From contig CAIPTQ010000320.1 in assembly GCA_903868035.1 (NCBI GenBank), positions 1-12,873 on the forward strand: a stretch of DNA of 12,873 nucleotides, written 5' to 3'. A model generated the notes under the pieces. It searched no databases. It saw only the letters and a list, made by a program, of their open reading frames with translations, and had not been told where the DNA came from. How positions within the stretch are numbered: the first letter of the stretch is position 1; each line of letters starts with the position of its first letter. Positions 12,786 through 12,873 of this stretch are shown one piece after another. A program made the position numbers and the translations under genes. The DNA is from an uncultured Phycisphaerales bacterium (GTDB lineage Bacteria; Planctomycetota; Phycisphaerae; WQYP01).

Positions 12786-12820
12786 GGGGATAGGGTATAG
12801 GGGATGGGGTTTGGGGTCTA
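12786..12820. repeat. Five-unit heptad array directly before the methyltransferase start
   Basis: Read on the reverse strand, the units TAGACCC, CAAACCC, CATCCCC, TATACCC and TATCCCC run head to tail and end exactly at the ATG. The period is seven bases throughout. The array fills the place where a ribosome binding site would be. The nine bases before the comB start at the left end of the window show a similar CTATCCCC ending. Confidence 0.8.
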
Positions 12821-12832
12821 GCAAGGAGGCAG

Positions 12833-12848
12833 GTCAATTGCATTTGAC
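12833..12848. promoter_or_regulatory. Imperfect 16-bp palindrome upstream of the methyltransferase
   Basis: GTCAATTGCATTTGAC pairs with its own complement at seven of eight positions. It lies about 50 bases upstream of the methyltransferase ATG, beyond the heptad array, where an operator could be. It could also be chance. Confidence 0.3.
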
Positions 12849-12873
12849 TTTCGGAGCCGCGACCGTGAGGGAG

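Overview
The window is GC-rich, densely coded bacterial DNA with no gene-free stretch above about 220 bases. No plasmid, phage or insertion-sequence genes, tRNAs, rRNAs or CRISPR arrays were seen. The gene content suggests a Planctomycetota bacterium, possibly of the Phycisphaerae. The clues are a ComB-type phosphatase, a Tat-exported DUF362 protein, secreted beta-helix enzymes, a short zinc-ribbon protein of a type recalled from planctomycete proteins, and a ribosomal pair rpsL-rpsG without fusA. This placement is an inference; Verrucomicrobiota is the main alternative.

Layout. (1) 10-750 (+): a 2-phosphosulfolactate phosphatase family protein. (2) 807-3755 (-): a two-gene unit with an MFS transporter of the hexuronate/anion-symporter type followed by a secreted right-handed beta-helix glycoside-hydrolase-like protein; together they look like a small carbohydrate acquisition unit. 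(3) 3978-6645 (+): three closely spaced genes: a Tat-exported DUF362 protein, a small all-beta protein I do not recognise, and an M29 metallo-aminopeptidase with all its metal ligands. (4) 6649-8079 (-): a GHMP kinase most like L-arabinokinase, with the catalytic Asp position occupied by Glu. (5) 8190-8387 (+): a 65-residue zinc-ribbon protein. (6) 8437-12785 (-): in transcription order, a SAM methyltransferase, two exported proteins of unknown function, then rpsL (S12) and rpsG (S7) with their own candidate promoter and a strong intrinsic terminator.

The non-coding DNA is the most distinctive part. Short degenerate tandem arrays with a 7-base period lie at gene borders. They are an inverted pair between rpsL and rpsG, an array running right up to the methyltransferase ATG, and a short run spanning the stop codons of two convergent genes. 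Different arrays of period 8, 10 and 13 lie in three further intergenic gaps. S12 naturally carries Arg at position 88, where Lys-to-Arg changes give streptomycin resistance in other bacteria. I did not find a clear new multi-gene defence or biosynthetic system. The best leads for novelty are the heptad repeats, the altered arabinokinase-like enzyme and the unknown gene between DUF362 and the aminopeptidase.
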